Part shown: piece by piece, positions 20,616 through 33,934 of the stretch | Numbering within the stretch: position 1 is the first letter of the stretch | Layout of the letters: every line of letters begins with the position of its first letter | Origin: Euwallacea fornicatus | Lineage: Eukaryota; Arthropoda; Insecta; Coleoptera; Curculionidae | Reading direction: 5' to 3' | Length of the DNA: 64,000 bases | NCBI RefSeq assembly: GCF_040115645.1 | Contig: NC_089544.1 | Coordinates: 3,658,001 to 3,722,000, forward strand | Made by a program: the position numbers and the translations under genes | Notes under the pieces: generated by a model | What the model was told of the DNA's origin: nothing | What the model saw: only the letters and a program-made list of their open reading frames with translations | Databases searched by the model: none

Positions 20616-22574
20616 CTAACTAACACGCTCAATTCCCAGCCATAGGCCGGCCTCTGGTCTTATATTAATAACAAACTTCTTACTCAGCTTCAATGGCACT
20701 TGAGTCTTTTCTATAACTACCAGTTTAAATTTGCTGAGTAAATGGAAAAGTACTGTTTTCACTTCAAGTAACGCAAATCTCGATCCTAAGCAGCTTCTAG
20801 GCCCTTGACCAAATGCTAAAAACGTGTATGGTACTAATTTATCTCGATTTTCCGAGCTGAACCTTTCTGGAATGAATTGCTCCGGTTGGGGATAGTATTT
20901 AGGGTCGTGATGAATTGCGTAAGAAGGTATCTGAATTGCCATTCCTTTAGGAACCACTAGGGTCCGTTCTTTTGGAGATTTGGGGTAGATAGTGTAAGTT
21001 TTAGTGCATTCACGGCCGATGATAACAAATGGTGGCCACTTGCGTAGAGCCTCTAATAAATGATTATTGTTCAATACGAACTTTGTTAAGTATATTACCT
21101 CATAAGACCCACCTGAAATGACCATGTCCATGTACTTCATGTTAGCAATATCTTCGTAACTAACAGATTTTCCTTGAAGGCTCAGAACTTCCTTTCTAAG
21201 TTTACTTTGCACCTCATTATTCAATGCCAGTTCATAAGCCACAAAGGTCATTAGGGACGATACGGAATCGAAGCCGGCAAAGAAAAATATCAGGGCTTGT
21301 GCTGTAATATCTTCATTGGAGATTTCTCTGGATAACTTGACATTTTCTGTAAAAAGCAACAATTGGAGTTTTGTCTCATAAGTGTGTTTCTAATTTATTA
21401 CCAATGAACTCTTCAGTAGCTGCAAACCCGACTTCAGCTGCATGGTCATCGTCCTTTTCAATACCTTTTCTAGCATCCATCAAAATTTGCAGCATGTCTG
21501 GTCTATAGATCCCCTTCTGCTGCCTGGTTTCTATAGTATTATTAACCAAGTTTCTAAAGAAGGTATTCACTTCTTTGCGAAATATCTTGAGTTTCAGAAC
21601 CTTAGAGAAAACATTCATTAGAATTTTATGCCACTTAAACGTTTGTTAATTAGGTATTTTACTCTAAAAAGCTTTGGGGAAATCTGAAACAACAGTATCT
21701 TCAAGAAAGTCGTAAACCTTAGATCTGCTATTTCTTGCCCCATTTTGTAGAATTCATTATCAGGTTCCGCTAAAGAATTCACCTCGACTCCAAATGCCAT
21801 TGTTGCTATCACGTCTATCGTGAATCTAAAATGTACATAGTTTTTTATAAAAATTAACAATGCTTTGTTGTACCTAGTAAAGGCGTCTTTGATCTCGATA
21901 TCAGTGACGGTGCCTATATCCTGTTCCTGGAAATGTTTAACGAAGTTTTCTGCAGCTTCTGATATCAATGTGAACATGGCCCTCATTTTACTGCTTGTAA
22001 ACAACCCAGTAAGAGATGCCCTCATTTTACGCCATTCATCACCTAGATATTCAACGATAATCCTTAAAATCCTGAAGTAAGGGGTTCCTTACCTTTCAAA
22101 CTAACCAGGTTTTTGGCAAATATTGGATCGACTTTTGGATCCGTAACCGCCACATGATCAACAAAATGATCAAAGTCTTTAACAGTTATTTTTCTTATTA
22201 AATCGGGGTCGCGAACCACTAATTTGGGTCTCAGAAACTGGTATATACCATAATATCTGAAATGATGGTAAATGTTCGTTAATTAGAGTTTAGGTTCTAT
22301 TCTTGGGAACGTTTGCATTCTGATTCATACATACTACAAACCTCAGAAAGTCATCACAGCTTTATACTCCGTACACCTACCTGACTTCGGGTATTAAATT
22401 GTAATGATAAGCGACAATATCTGCCATATTCATAACTCGAAAAATCATTCTCCAGCTATCTCCAAACAATATCCAAGGGTGTCCTTGTTCGACTCCTCTG
22501 CTTTTCCAGTAACTGTAGGGATGGATCCATAAGCAAAAGTATAGAAGTACCAGCACAATTGCGAACAGGAACAT
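20616..22574 (-). CDS. Cytochrome P450, CYP9-like (7 exons, 519 aa)
   Basis: Haem monooxygenase of the endoplasmic reticulum; CYP9 enzymes belong to the insect CYP3 clan and often act on plant compounds and insecticides. Exons: 22574-22381, 22256-22093, 22042-21874, 21825-21663, 21600-21402, 21346-21113, 21052-20616; 519 aa. An N-terminal hydrophobic anchor (MFLFAIVLVLLYFCLW) leads to WRKMRASLTGLFTSSKMR in the C helix. The I helix has FFFAGFDSVSS (about 318-328), ExxR is EALR at 375-378, the PERF motif is present, and the haem loop FGQGPRSCLG places the ligand at Cys462. Three introns are in-frame or nearly so and were removed because they interrupt conserved blocks (for example at 21826-21873 and 21053-21112). 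All key residues are intact. The CYP9 placement is by motif resemblance; a subfamily cannot be given. Confidence 0.93.
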
Positions 22575-24719
22575 TTTATACGATGTAATAATTGGATGAA
22601 ACTGACCTTGTAATCAAGAAAACAAGAAAAACCCGTTAAGCTATTGTGTTTCATAGTTTGATTATGAACAAACTCGTCGTTCATTGGCGCATGATACGCA
22701 TTGGCGTATCCTAACTCGATTTAAGATAACGTGTTTAGATAAGAAATACATAAATATCTATCTTAAATATAAATACAGGGTTGCTCGTTAGTGCGTCAAA
22801 GTGCGACATCTCAATATATATGAGTTTTAGAAAGAAATGTTTCATATAAAAGTTTTCGGTCATAACAGGTACGCATTTTAGAACTATTTTCAAATATACA
22901 GAGCCCATCATAAAAGAGTGGTAGTACCAAATTATGGTTTTTTAATGGAACGCTCAAAATTTGTGTGCCATTTTCAGATTTATCGTCAAATTTAAAGGTC
23001 CGGGTCTTATACCATACCAAAAATTGACCGTTTCACTGAAATCTGAACATTGCCTTAACCGCTACGAATGTCGAAATCGGTTTTATGGGGCTCCAAGAGG
23101 ACCTAATAAGGTACGTTTTGACGTGTTTTAATTTAAAAAAAGTTTCAATAACTTCAGAAATAGGCCTCCGAATTTGCATGACTTACAACCCTAATAACCT
23201 GCTTATTTCGAATGGAATGTCCCAATTTTTTTGATTGCATTGTGTTTAGAATCCAAAAATCTACAACTTTTGTTAACATTACCCTATCCGTAAATAGGGC
23301 CATTATTAAGTTCCCGATCATTTTTCCTTTTTGGCTTCTAAATGTTTGAAAAATGGCACCGATGACGTTCAGTACCAAAACTACGGGAAGTAATTTTATT
23401 TTTATGCTAACGAGGTATTCACAATAAGTTTTCAAATTGTTCACTATTTTGACTAGAATACAGTTGTAGTCTTATTAGAAAACACATCTTTACTTCTCGT
23501 AATATCTTATACCGGACATTACGTAACATTTGTTTCCGTTTTAACGCACTAATGAGTAGCGCTGTATAAACAAATAAAAAAATACTGATAGCTAGGTCAT
23601 TTGCATGCAGGGTGTAGGGTTGTCTCGTAAATCATGAAAGCTACAGGATAGACTACGGTTGATCCTACATCTTTCATGTCGGATCGAACGCGTTTAGAAG
23701 CTGCTTTGAGATTGGCTACATTCCGAATGCTTTCGCAGGAATGCGGGAAGAATGTTTTGAAATTTGTTTTTTTGAAATTGTCAAGATCTGAAAAATAGAA
23801 CAATATTTAAGTGACCGCATAATAAACACTAGAAATGAGTTAAAATTATATTGAAATCCCAAAGTTACACTGACGGTATGTGCACTTTAATCCGCAAAAA
23901 AATATATTAAAAAAAAATGGTAAACAACTATTTTAAATTATTATTAAAGTAATATATAGGATGATCCAAATTGAGGATTGCCGCCGATATGTTAGAAGCC
24001 ATTAGAGATTAGTGTTGGCTAAATTGTGGCAAACATGCAGTGCTCTTATTTTTTACATTATTTTGCGCGATATTTTTTTAATCATCATTTGATGTTGGTA
24101 CTTTTCCACTTCCGTAGAATGGTTTAATTAGAATTGTGATTTGACGCTGGGACGATACGCAACCACCTTCAACATTTTTTTTTTTGGCTTTTCTCGAATA
24201 CCCTTTGACAATAGTACAACCCACTTAGGGAAGTCAACATATCTGTCAATAAAGAGCAATATAAATATATAAATTTATCCATGCTTCTCATGCTCACTAT
24301 TCTTCAATCCTGTCATTTATGCCCAACCAGGGGTGGACACCCAATATCATATGTCCTTAATCCTTTATTGTAAAGTCCAATATATACATTCAAAAGTGGT
24401 AATGACGGCAACATCGCAAGAGGTAGCGAAACATTTGACATTAAATAGATTCCGTATTAATTTTAAAAGTTAGATAATCGCTTGTTGTCCTTTTTTAATA
24501 CAAGGTAATAGAGCAGGATAAATAGGTTCTTACACCTTTGAAGTATAATCAGTCAAATCGAATATGGCGTTTGACAACCTAAAATATTAACAAAAACCAT
24601 CAAAATCAACACACAGAAGCTGTTTGAAAAATCATTAAACTTTTGGTGATATGTAAATAAAATAGGCCCTATATGTAACTATTGTAAATATAGAGTTACA
24701 ACAAACTGTGATACATGTG
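22575..24719. other. Intergenic between P450 and KSR
   Basis: Upstream regions of the P450 (minus) and KSR (plus) genes. The inverted-repeat element at 22774-23566 occupies part of it. The remaining sequence is AT-rich; the small open frame at 23597-23803 (-) has no recognisable content. No promoter element identified. Confidence 0.5.
22774..23566. mobile_element. Short inverted-repeat element (MITE-like)
   Basis: Left end TACAGGGTTGCTCGTTAGTG (from 22774, continuing CGTCAAA) and right end, read inwards from 23566, TACAGCGCTACTCATTAGTG (continuing CGTTAAA). These are about 27-base terminal inverted repeats with few mismatches. The 790-base interior has no transposase. TA tips fit a Tc1/mariner-type non-autonomous element. 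Confidence 0.7.
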
Positions 24720-27700
24720 ATGGCTAATGATACCGGTGAAGAAAACCTAAGGAAAGAGCTCGATATATTGCAATCAGTGATAGATGTATCAGCTACCACT
24801 TTAGTGGGGCTCAGGACACAATGCGCTACAAGTGCCGAATTAACTCGTCAGGAAATAAGAACTTTAGAGGTATCTAATATTTTAATAAACATTTATTTTG
24901 TATTGGGTCTCTATAGCTTTAATTGTCTTCCCTGTTGAAATTGTTAATGCCCTTGACATTGAGCCAACTTTCTCCCTTTGAGATGAGTTACTTCTAGTTA
25001 CAAAGTGAGGCAGTGTTAAGCTCAATCAAAATTAGACCATGGAATATTTGAATTAAGAAGTAATAGGATGTAGAGGGTCTTTAAAGCACTAAAAATATGT
25101 CACTAGCCCCATATCTTTATATTTTACAGGATTTTGTACTACTCTGCAAATGGTTAATACACAATTCAACCTGCAGTTTTATAAAACAAATAATTCATCT
25201 GACTTTCATATTTCAAACTAAGCAGCAAATGGTGCTTCTAAAGGTGCTTTCAAAACTGTATGTTGGGGAACAAAAGTTTAGGCTTTTTTGATAATAAGGC
25301 ATTAAGAAAAATTAGACTTCAGTCATGTCCATTTGAGCATTCATTCATTAATTTAATCCTTTCCCTTATGTCTGGAAAATATTATAAAAATGAAATTATT
25401 TAACACAGAATGTTCCTGTATTAATCAAATTTAATAGTAGAATTGTTTGGTTTACTTATTAAAATATTTTGTTATATCTTAGATTATAGCCTAAAGTTTA
25501 TATCCTGTCTCCTACTTAAGCACCTTGATAATCTTCTTACACTTCACAAGTTTTAATGACATATAAAGGTATTCTCAAATTACCTAGTCACTTCTGAACT
25601 AAACTAATATTAAAAAATCATATTTTCATATCTTTACAAATATTACTTGTTCCTAAACATTTTTTTTTTAGGGGAAATTGATAAAACTCTTTTCACAACA
25701 ATTAGTGGCAAAATCTAAGTTGAAAAACGGCATTGGAATCTGCATGCCAGATCTTAAGCAGTGGCTCCAAATTGTTGGTTTAGAAACAAGCTCTATTACT
25801 GCAATTTGCCAAAAAATATCATCAGTAAGAATAGTCAGTATGTTAGATTATGCTGAAATAAATAAGATTTATATTCGTATAGGTGGAGGAACTGCAAGAA
25901 AAAACTGAACATGAATTGAAAACCTTATTAACTGATAAAAATGCTGGTCCTGAAGAGTTGTGCAGACTCTTCAGGGCTTTGCATAACTTAAAGAAATACA
26001 CAGGTACTCCATTTTTCATATATATTAACTTCAGGTTTGAAACATTATGGGTGTTACAGATATCCTGAAAAGAGGAGATCAAACAAGTCAAGAAACCCAA
26101 GACACTAATTTATCATGGGACTCTTGGGATAGGAATTATGTAAAAATAAAACATGGCCTCTCTCCAAGAGCAACTAGATCACGTGCCACTCGAGCTTCAG
26201 TTCCATCAGAAGAAAACCTCTTTAACAACAATCACAAAGCCAGTGCTACTATCGCAGCTAGTCCGTCTGTATCCAGTATCAATTCTTTAAATGCTAGCAG
26301 TATGGTTTTGGTTGGCCCACCTCTTACTCCTCCAGGTTATAACACTTCAAATGTTTTTAGTCCACCCAAAGAAAGAGGGAAAGGTAAAATCAATTGCTGT
26401 AACAGGTGACATGTGTAATAATTTGTTTGCAAAAAATGTCTTTGACAGAGAAAAAGTTTCCTACAACACCTCCAGCCAAAAGAAAACAGCTAATTAACAA
26501 TTCGACAGCTTTGTTGACCGATACATTCCCATTGACAAAAAGTAAGTCACATGAGTCTCAGCTTGCAGATACAAAAAGCAAGAATAATGGTGATTTGGAT
26601 AATATCAAGTAAGTTTGAAAAAGGTTTTATTTTCATTATCTGTTTGTGTTTAAACAAGTTTGTAAATAGCCCTGCTGTGATTATTTTATTTTTATAGGAG
26701 ATAAAAGATACAAAAAGGAAAATACGATTTTTATTCTAATTTATTAGCACTCAGAAATCAATGTAAAAATGGCCATTGAGTCAAATCAAATAAATATAAA
26801 TATTTAATGCTTTACTTTTCATTTTCATAGATTGCTCTAAATTCATGTTGAAAGAAATTTAAGAGTTAAACATGTTTATAAATTGGACAAAGATTTCAAA
26901 GTTCAGGAAGTTATTAGACAAAAACTAGAATTAAAACTTTAGTGCTCATTTAATATATTTTATTTTATTCACACAGTGAAACCAGAAATTCGGTTCGTCG
27001 AGGAAGACTACCTACTGAACCTGGTCCTGAAACCATGGGTTTTACCAGTCCTGTGTTTGCTAGTCCCATTAAATCTCCTCCTTATAATTCTATTGGAAAT
27101 GACAGCGACGATTCAAGTTATAAATGTAAGTTTCAGTAAGAGTGTGAGAACAGTATATATAGACCTTCATACACCCTATACAAATAAAATCTGGAAACTG
27201 GGGAGACCTAGTATAAGTCAAATTTTCAAAAAATTAAAAATTTTTACTGGTAAAATACTTTATGGTCACTCAATCAGTTAATTAACTAGACTTTTTCACA
27301 CTAACATTTCCGCACTGTATATGACCAATAATAGGTTTTTAAGTACCATAAATAAGCGTCGTAAAATATACAAAAACCTATTTTTCGACAGCAATGCGAC
27401 TTCAAGTACCGAAGTCTCCCCAAACCCCACCTATCAAGGTGGGAATGGCGCATCAAATTGCGCATAGATTTACCAAAAAGTTTAAACTCAACGGTTTCTG
27501 TGGCATGTGTGGACAGAGGATTTTTGGCAAAGCTCTTAAGTGCAGTGAGTGCAAGTACGTCTGTCACCGAGAGTGTCAGGAAAAAGTTCCACCGTCGTGT
27601 GGTTTACCTCCCGGGTATTTGACAGCATTTATTCAGAATTTTGAAGGCACTCAAGGTAGGATTTTGGTATGCCCCATTTGTATGTCCCCCTTTTGAGATA

Positions 27701-30206
27701 AAGAAAGACACTAATGTTACATGACTCGTGTCTTATAGGATCTATTAGCTACTCTCCAAACAGTGGCCAAAAGAAAAGAAACAGTATTGTGACCTCACTA
27801 AATCGTGTGGGACACAGAAAAGGATCTCATCCTTCGACGGCCTTTAATAATACAGGTGGTGTTCAAGTAAGTAGCCTTGCCTCTTTTATGTTTAAAAATA
27901 ACATATTTCACTGGACGAGAACACAAATTTACCTGCCTTTTGGCAGTTCGATTATGACTAGCATTGTGATAATAAATTAGGTACTTCGTCACCTTGTGAA
28001 ATAAATAATTGTTACTTTGGGTTGATATTGATTCTCTGTGTAACCTCCACAGCCGCCTGATAGTAGTTCAAATACATCAAGTTGTAATAGTTCTACACCG
28101 TCAAGTCCGGCTGTGCACAATTCGACTACGCCTCATGGAAGTCAAAAGCAATTTCATTTTCCTGGTAAGTCTAGATATTTTGTTGCTCCTACATTCTTTA
28201 AAGTCATTGTATTGTGACCAAGTAAAATACTAGAGTTTTCCATATTTTAAACTAGTGAGGCAATTAACTTATTTTTTCGACTCACTTTTATTAGTTTTAG
28301 TAGACTTTATTTTCTAAGTCTTCTACTTGTTATATAGGTATAGTATAAACTATTTTATATTTTATTGCGTACAAGAAACTAAACGACAAACCTATTTTAT
28401 AGATATTATGCATTCCGAACCGATTAAAGAAGTTACCCTCGAAACTCATCCTTTGCCTGCACTTTCTTCCCCTCGTCACAAACTAGTAAGTAGTCAACTG
28501 TCCAGAGAGAGCGATAAAACCGTATCCCAAGCCTCCAACAGCACAAGTTCGGACTCGGTCCGAACTCCTGTGCGTTTAGACTCTCAGGACAGCCAAGTTT
28601 CCGACACGGATACCCTGACTGATGCCCATATGGCTAGGCAAAATAGTGTACGTTATTATCGGTGTTTTATTTAAATTAGAAATGTAGCTTATTAAGTATA
28701 ACCTGCAGCTCTCCTTAAAAGAATGGGATATACCCTATGATGAGTTGAAGTTTTTCAAAGAAGTAGGAACCGGTCGGTTTGGAACAGTGTATCGAGGGTT
28801 TTGGCATGGAGATGTGGCGATTAAACATTTAAACGTCAAAGATGATAAAACTTTAGAGCAATTTAAAATGGAGGTGGCAATTTTTCGCAAGACCCGACAT
28901 GAGAATTTGATACTTTTTATGGGGGCCTGCATGAAACCTCCCAAATTAGCCATCGTTACGAGTTTTAGCAAAGGAAATACATTGTATACTCACATTCATT
29001 TGAGGAAAGATAAGTTCAATATTAACAGGACGACGACGATGGCCCAGCAAATTTGTCAGGTTAGTTAGTGTTTAATAATAAAGTCTTGCGCACTGAACGT
29101 AAAAACTTCATAGTAATTTTTATTATTTTGGTTGATTAAGTTATATTTTAGTTTATGGGGACGTATAGGTCCAAAAATGTATTACTATTCCTTACGCTTT
29201 ACTAACAGAGTTAATATACCATTTCGTTCATAATTCAATATCATTCAAGCATGACAATTTTTTCAACTGCACTTATATATAATATATTTAATATTTATCA
29301 ATTTTTCTTTGCAGGGCATGGGGTACTTGCATGCGAAAGGAATAGTTCACAAGGACCTCAAAACAAAAAATATATTTTTAGAAAATGGAAAAGTTGTGAT
29401 AACAGACTTCGGTCTTTTTAGTGTAACGAAACTATGCTTTGGTCATAGGTAATTTATTTACAGTCGACAAGGAAAAATGATAAAAATTCATCATGTTTTA
29501 ACATAGGATCGAAAGCTTAAGCATTCCTCCTGGATGGCTGTGTTACTTAGCTCCTGAAATGATGCGTGCGTTGGATGCGCATCGATTTCACGAAAAGGAA
29601 TTACCATTTAGTAGGTCATCAGACGTGTACGCTTTTGGGTAAGATTAATGTGGAATTTATTAGGTTGAAACTCTTGACAATTATGATTTTCAGTACGGTA
29701 TGGTATGAATTATTATGCGGAGAATGGCCCTTTAAAAATCAATTGCCAGAAGCCGTAATTTGGCAAGTAGGTAGGGGAATTAAACAGCCTCTTGCTAACC
29801 TACAAGCGTCTGCGGAAGTAAAAGTAAGAGTGCATTTTATTTTATTAATATTTAGGAAAGGAGTTTGGTGCTACGGATACTCGTCTGTGGCAAAATCGAA
29901 ATACCTCGTAAATTCAAATTATTAATGTGCTCTCAATTTTACTATTAAACTTTCTGTTCTCTATTTCATGGAAGTTAGCTGTTCGTTGAAGTTGAGAGAC
30001 TATTAATAATATTCCTCTAAACGAGGCAAAACTATTATATTGCTACCTTTCAGGATATTCTCATGCTCTGTTGGCAGTTCAGAGAAGAGAAACGGCCGGA
30101 TTTCCAAAAATTATCCGATATTTTAGGAAAGTTACCGAAAAAGAAATTGGAGAGAAGTCCTTCGCACCCAGTACATTTGAGCAGATCTGCTGAATCCGTA
30201 TTCTAA
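24720..30206 (+). CDS. ksr: Kinase suppressor of Ras (15 exons, 901 aa)
   Basis: Scaffold and pseudokinase that assembles RAF, MEK and ERK at the membrane in Ras signalling. Exons: 24720-24869, 25672-25824, 25883-26003, 26060-26383, 26449-26608, 26977-27125, 27392-27655, 27739-27866, 28053-28164, 28403-28647, 28709-29059, 29315-29448, 29507-29638, 29694-29823, 30054-30206. An N-terminal CA1-type helical region is followed by Ser/Pro-rich linkers and a C1 zinc finger at about 373-421 (HRFTKKF, CGMCGQRIFG, CSECKYVCH). An FPDI motif precedes a Ser/Thr-rich part. The kinase domain starts near 614: glycine loop GTGRFG, VAIK with Lys641, HKDL (731-734, HRD changed to HKD) and DFGLF (Asp750). The C-terminus RSPSHPVHLSRSAESVF is nearly identical to fly KSR. 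Human KSR1 has Arg at the VAIK lysine; here it is Lys. The borders of exons 4-6 are the least certain. Confidence 0.95.
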
Positions 30207-33200
30207 ATTAGCATATAGGTTGTTGATTTTGAAGTGCCCCCGTTTATAGGTTCGGTCCCATCGTTGTAAATATTAGATCAAGGCAAGTTTTACATGGTGG
30301 ATACTTTAAACGGGAACCGTAGTAAATATGGATAGCATTACTGTATATAAAACATATTTCCGAGGCCGCTTTTTAAAGAAATGTAAAAAAAAATCTATTG
30401 TTAAAATTTAAAAGAAACACTGAGCACAATACACAGGATGATTCATAAATTACGACCTAAATTAAAAATCCTGTATCCTTCGTTAAAAGGGTGTTTCATC
30501 TAATTTGTTTTGCTCAGAATCCTCATTAAAAGATAAAGGGTGACTAACTTGAAAAAATATTTTTATATTTTTATATAAGTATTTTTTTATATTTTTAAAA
30601 CAGAGTGTAATAATTTGAAATTTGCCATATGTCAAAGCTGTTGCCAGCTGGATATGTATTCTATGTGCTCGGGTGCCGTGTGTTTTCAGAACCATTGTTA
30701 AACAAAATCAGAGTTTCAGCTTTGTTAACTCTACATTACTTCGTCAATGTATGGCTAAGACAGATTTCGAAACTTCCCTGTGGCGAAATTCAAAACTGCG
30801 ACAGACGAGGATAATTGCTATAGAAATGATTTTTTTTTTTAATGACATAACTGTGGCAATAAAACAGTGGCACAACACTATTCTAGTGCATTTCCACCAC
30901 TGGTCCGCATAAATTTTGCGAAAAGGCTTTAGACATGGGAACATGTTTGGCTGAATTGATGTGATAAATTTCAAAGTACATATATGATTGTCTGGTTTTA
31001 AAGATATAAAGAAATAAAATGCAACAACACTATGTGTCTGTTTAACGAGGCGTCCTAGCGTAAAACTTAACCAATAATACGAGGTTTAACCTTGTGTCAC
31101 TCTTTGTCCATCGCTATATATTATATTTATTTCTATTTCGTGATTTTAATGATAGAAAGGTCTTGTCTGATCTGTATATAATGTCGTGAACACAAGTTTA
31201 ACTCACATTCGTTATAAATTAGACATATTTCCTTTTTGGTATCCACCTAATGTAAGTGACAAAAGGGATTGTTCTACTTGATAACGGGGAATCAAGTAGC
31301 ATTAAGACAACATTCCTCGACTTATTTTTTAAAGGAGAGTCATCACAAATGAGTGAGACGTCACATTTGTTTGTCCCCAGCGTTTAGTGTATATTGTGAT
31401 AATAGCCGCTTAGTGTCGTTTTGACATATCTTGCAAAAAATTGGTATGTAATATTGTTTGAAAACTGCAATTGTTCCACATTCAAACAATCAATATATTC
31501 CTTGAGCAATTATCGACAAGTAAGTAATATTTATTTCATACTGTACAGGAGACTACAGGGGACACCGATAGATATAATCAATTATTATTTGAAATTGCAG
31601 GACTTCAATATGGCAGACAAAAGCAATGTGTGTTTCTCTAACATATGATGGAACCGCGTAATACAGTCGCAAAGGTCAATTAAATTGCCACATTGAGTGC
31701 GAGTTGGTGAGAAAGTCTGCATTCGCTATATCCTCGCCATAACGTGCTAAAAAAAACATTCATAGTAAATCGCAATATACTTATGTATTTATTTAACGCG
31801 ATTTGGGTTATATCGACACATTTAGCAAATAGATGAATTTAATTCCTAGAAATCGATAGATAAATGATTTATTTCTTGTGTGTGTGAGCCATTATTCTTC
31901 AAAAAAGGTAAAAGAAAATTTGAACGGTCCTCCTCAAAAGTAGGGAACACATTTTTAATAAAGAGAATTGTTCCGATTAAGTCTGTAATTCCGAAATTTA
32001 ATTATTTTGTCCAATTTATTACTATATTAAGATATTTAATAATCGAATTTAGAATACTTTATATGTACGACTTCATTAGTAAGTCTTCTATTTTATTGAG
32101 AAATTTTTCCACATTAATTGTGAAAGTTTTTTTGAAACTGGAAATTATCACTTTTTATAAACGCAGATTATTTTAACCTCAGACAAATGTTCTGCATTCA
32201 ATTTCTTAGCATTTGCTGTTAATTTGATAAAAGGTTATGAATAGATAAAAAGAACTAGTCGTTTATTTCCTCTTGACACAATAATTTATGGTATTTATCA
32301 CTATTAAAGAAGTGCTCGTGTTAAATTATAAACATTAACTATAGCTTATTTTCATATTTTCCAAAAACAAATCTAACTAGAATGTTTAAATGTGGAATAA
32401 CGCCTGAACGTATTACCATGAAATTGTCTACTCAAGCATAGGCATAGTTTTTTACTTTTATGGAAGGTTAAATCTTTCAACTATTGTACCAAGAGTGCAG
32501 TGTTGAAGGTATAGAATAATACTAAGTAATTGAAAAAAAAATGCTTTTCTTATTCACTAATCAGCTGTATCTACCACTGTAAATATTTGTAAATAATTGG
32601 TCCGTCTCGCTGCTGAGTCAGCATAATGTAAATATGTTGCGGAACTATTAAAGAGGCATTCCTAAAGTTTTCTTCGAACTCTAGTCAATTTTGTCGAGAA
32701 AATATTTAAGCGAAGTCGACCCAAGTTGGATAGCGTGGATCGTTGCTGCTTATTTTTCAATTCTAACTTATTCACATCCTTTAAGTCGATGTACAAATCA
32801 ATAGACTAGGGTGAAAACGAAATAAAAATATACAAATTCCAATTAGTCCTTTATTGCGTTAATACTATAACACATTGCCATAAAAAGGAACCTGATTTAT
32901 CATTTTTTCAATTTCCCCTAAAAATACGCAACATTGACCACGGTGTTTTCTGACAACGAATTTATTGATTCCCAGTTGTAACGCAGTATTCGGAAACAAT
33001 AAACAAATTAGGGGACGTAGAAAATTAAACCAAACCCGTACTAGACTTTTATTGTCTTAAAATAATAGATTGCTTTCAATAAACATGAATGAGACAAACA
33101 TATAATGATTTTTAATAATTATGTACCTCTGTTTACAATTTTTTTGTTTAATTGCAAAGCGATGAATTACGAAATCTTCTCTCCTGTTTTATTTCCCTCA

Positions 33201-33934
33201 AATCCTATTTCCAAGATCATCTGCTTCTCAATTAAATAAAAAATATATATATATTTCCAAACCACATAAAACAACCTAAATTATAGAGAAATTAAAGAAT
33301 ATTTTACACAAATTAGTAAACAAGCCTGGAGTACGAGAACTTATTTTTTTTTTAATATCATTCGGTTCATGTTGTTTAATACGCGAAGTTTTGTCTTTGG
33401 TTACTATCATAGTTCTTCTGCCTAAACATCGCCTATAGGGTTGACAACTATGTCTCCAATTTGATGACTAGCATAAACTTAATATTCACAGTAATTAATT
33501 AATTAACTTAAAGAAAATACATACGGTACTTTCATTTCAAAAATCGCCGCCTTCATTATACCTTTTCGCGAAGAAATCTATTATCGTAAGGTAGCTTGAC
33601 GGGAAAATGAAAGATGCAATTCCCATTATACGAAATGTATTCTCCACCAATATTCCATTTTTCCATATCTCAATATATTTTTAATATACAGGGTGTCCCA
33701 TAAGTGTTTCATTAAACAATGTTTATCTAAATTTCTTTACAAAAAGACGAAGTTAAAACAGCTACTTTGAAATCGAAGGCACTGTATGTATGGAAATCAG
33801 TCTATAATACAGTAGTAATAGATTGGATCTAATTATTAACCTTTTCGTGGATTATCAAATTTCAAAAATATTTAACAGATTTTTTAATGTTTTAGAATTC
33901 AAACAATACAGGAAATTCAATGCGTTTTACTAAT
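30207..33934. other. Intergenic after KSR
   Basis: KSR 3' UTR, then AT-rich sequence without genes. An AATAAA at 31013-31018 is one candidate poly(A) signal. A lone transposon-end-like motif ACAGGGTGTCCCATAAG starts at about 33690. The open frames at 31421-31648, 31880-32176 and 30483-30974 have no recognisable content. Confidence 0.5.

Noticed and set aside
26848..26941. Lys-rich open stretch (VERNLRVKHVYKLDKDF...) in a KSR intron
   Set aside because: It begins after an in-frame stop, has no acceptor that joins it to the preceding KSR exon, and the flanking exons join in phase without it.
30483..30974. Overlapping frames on both strands (70-96 codons)
   Set aside because: They fall in the KSR 3' flank, share no motif with known proteins and contradict each other.
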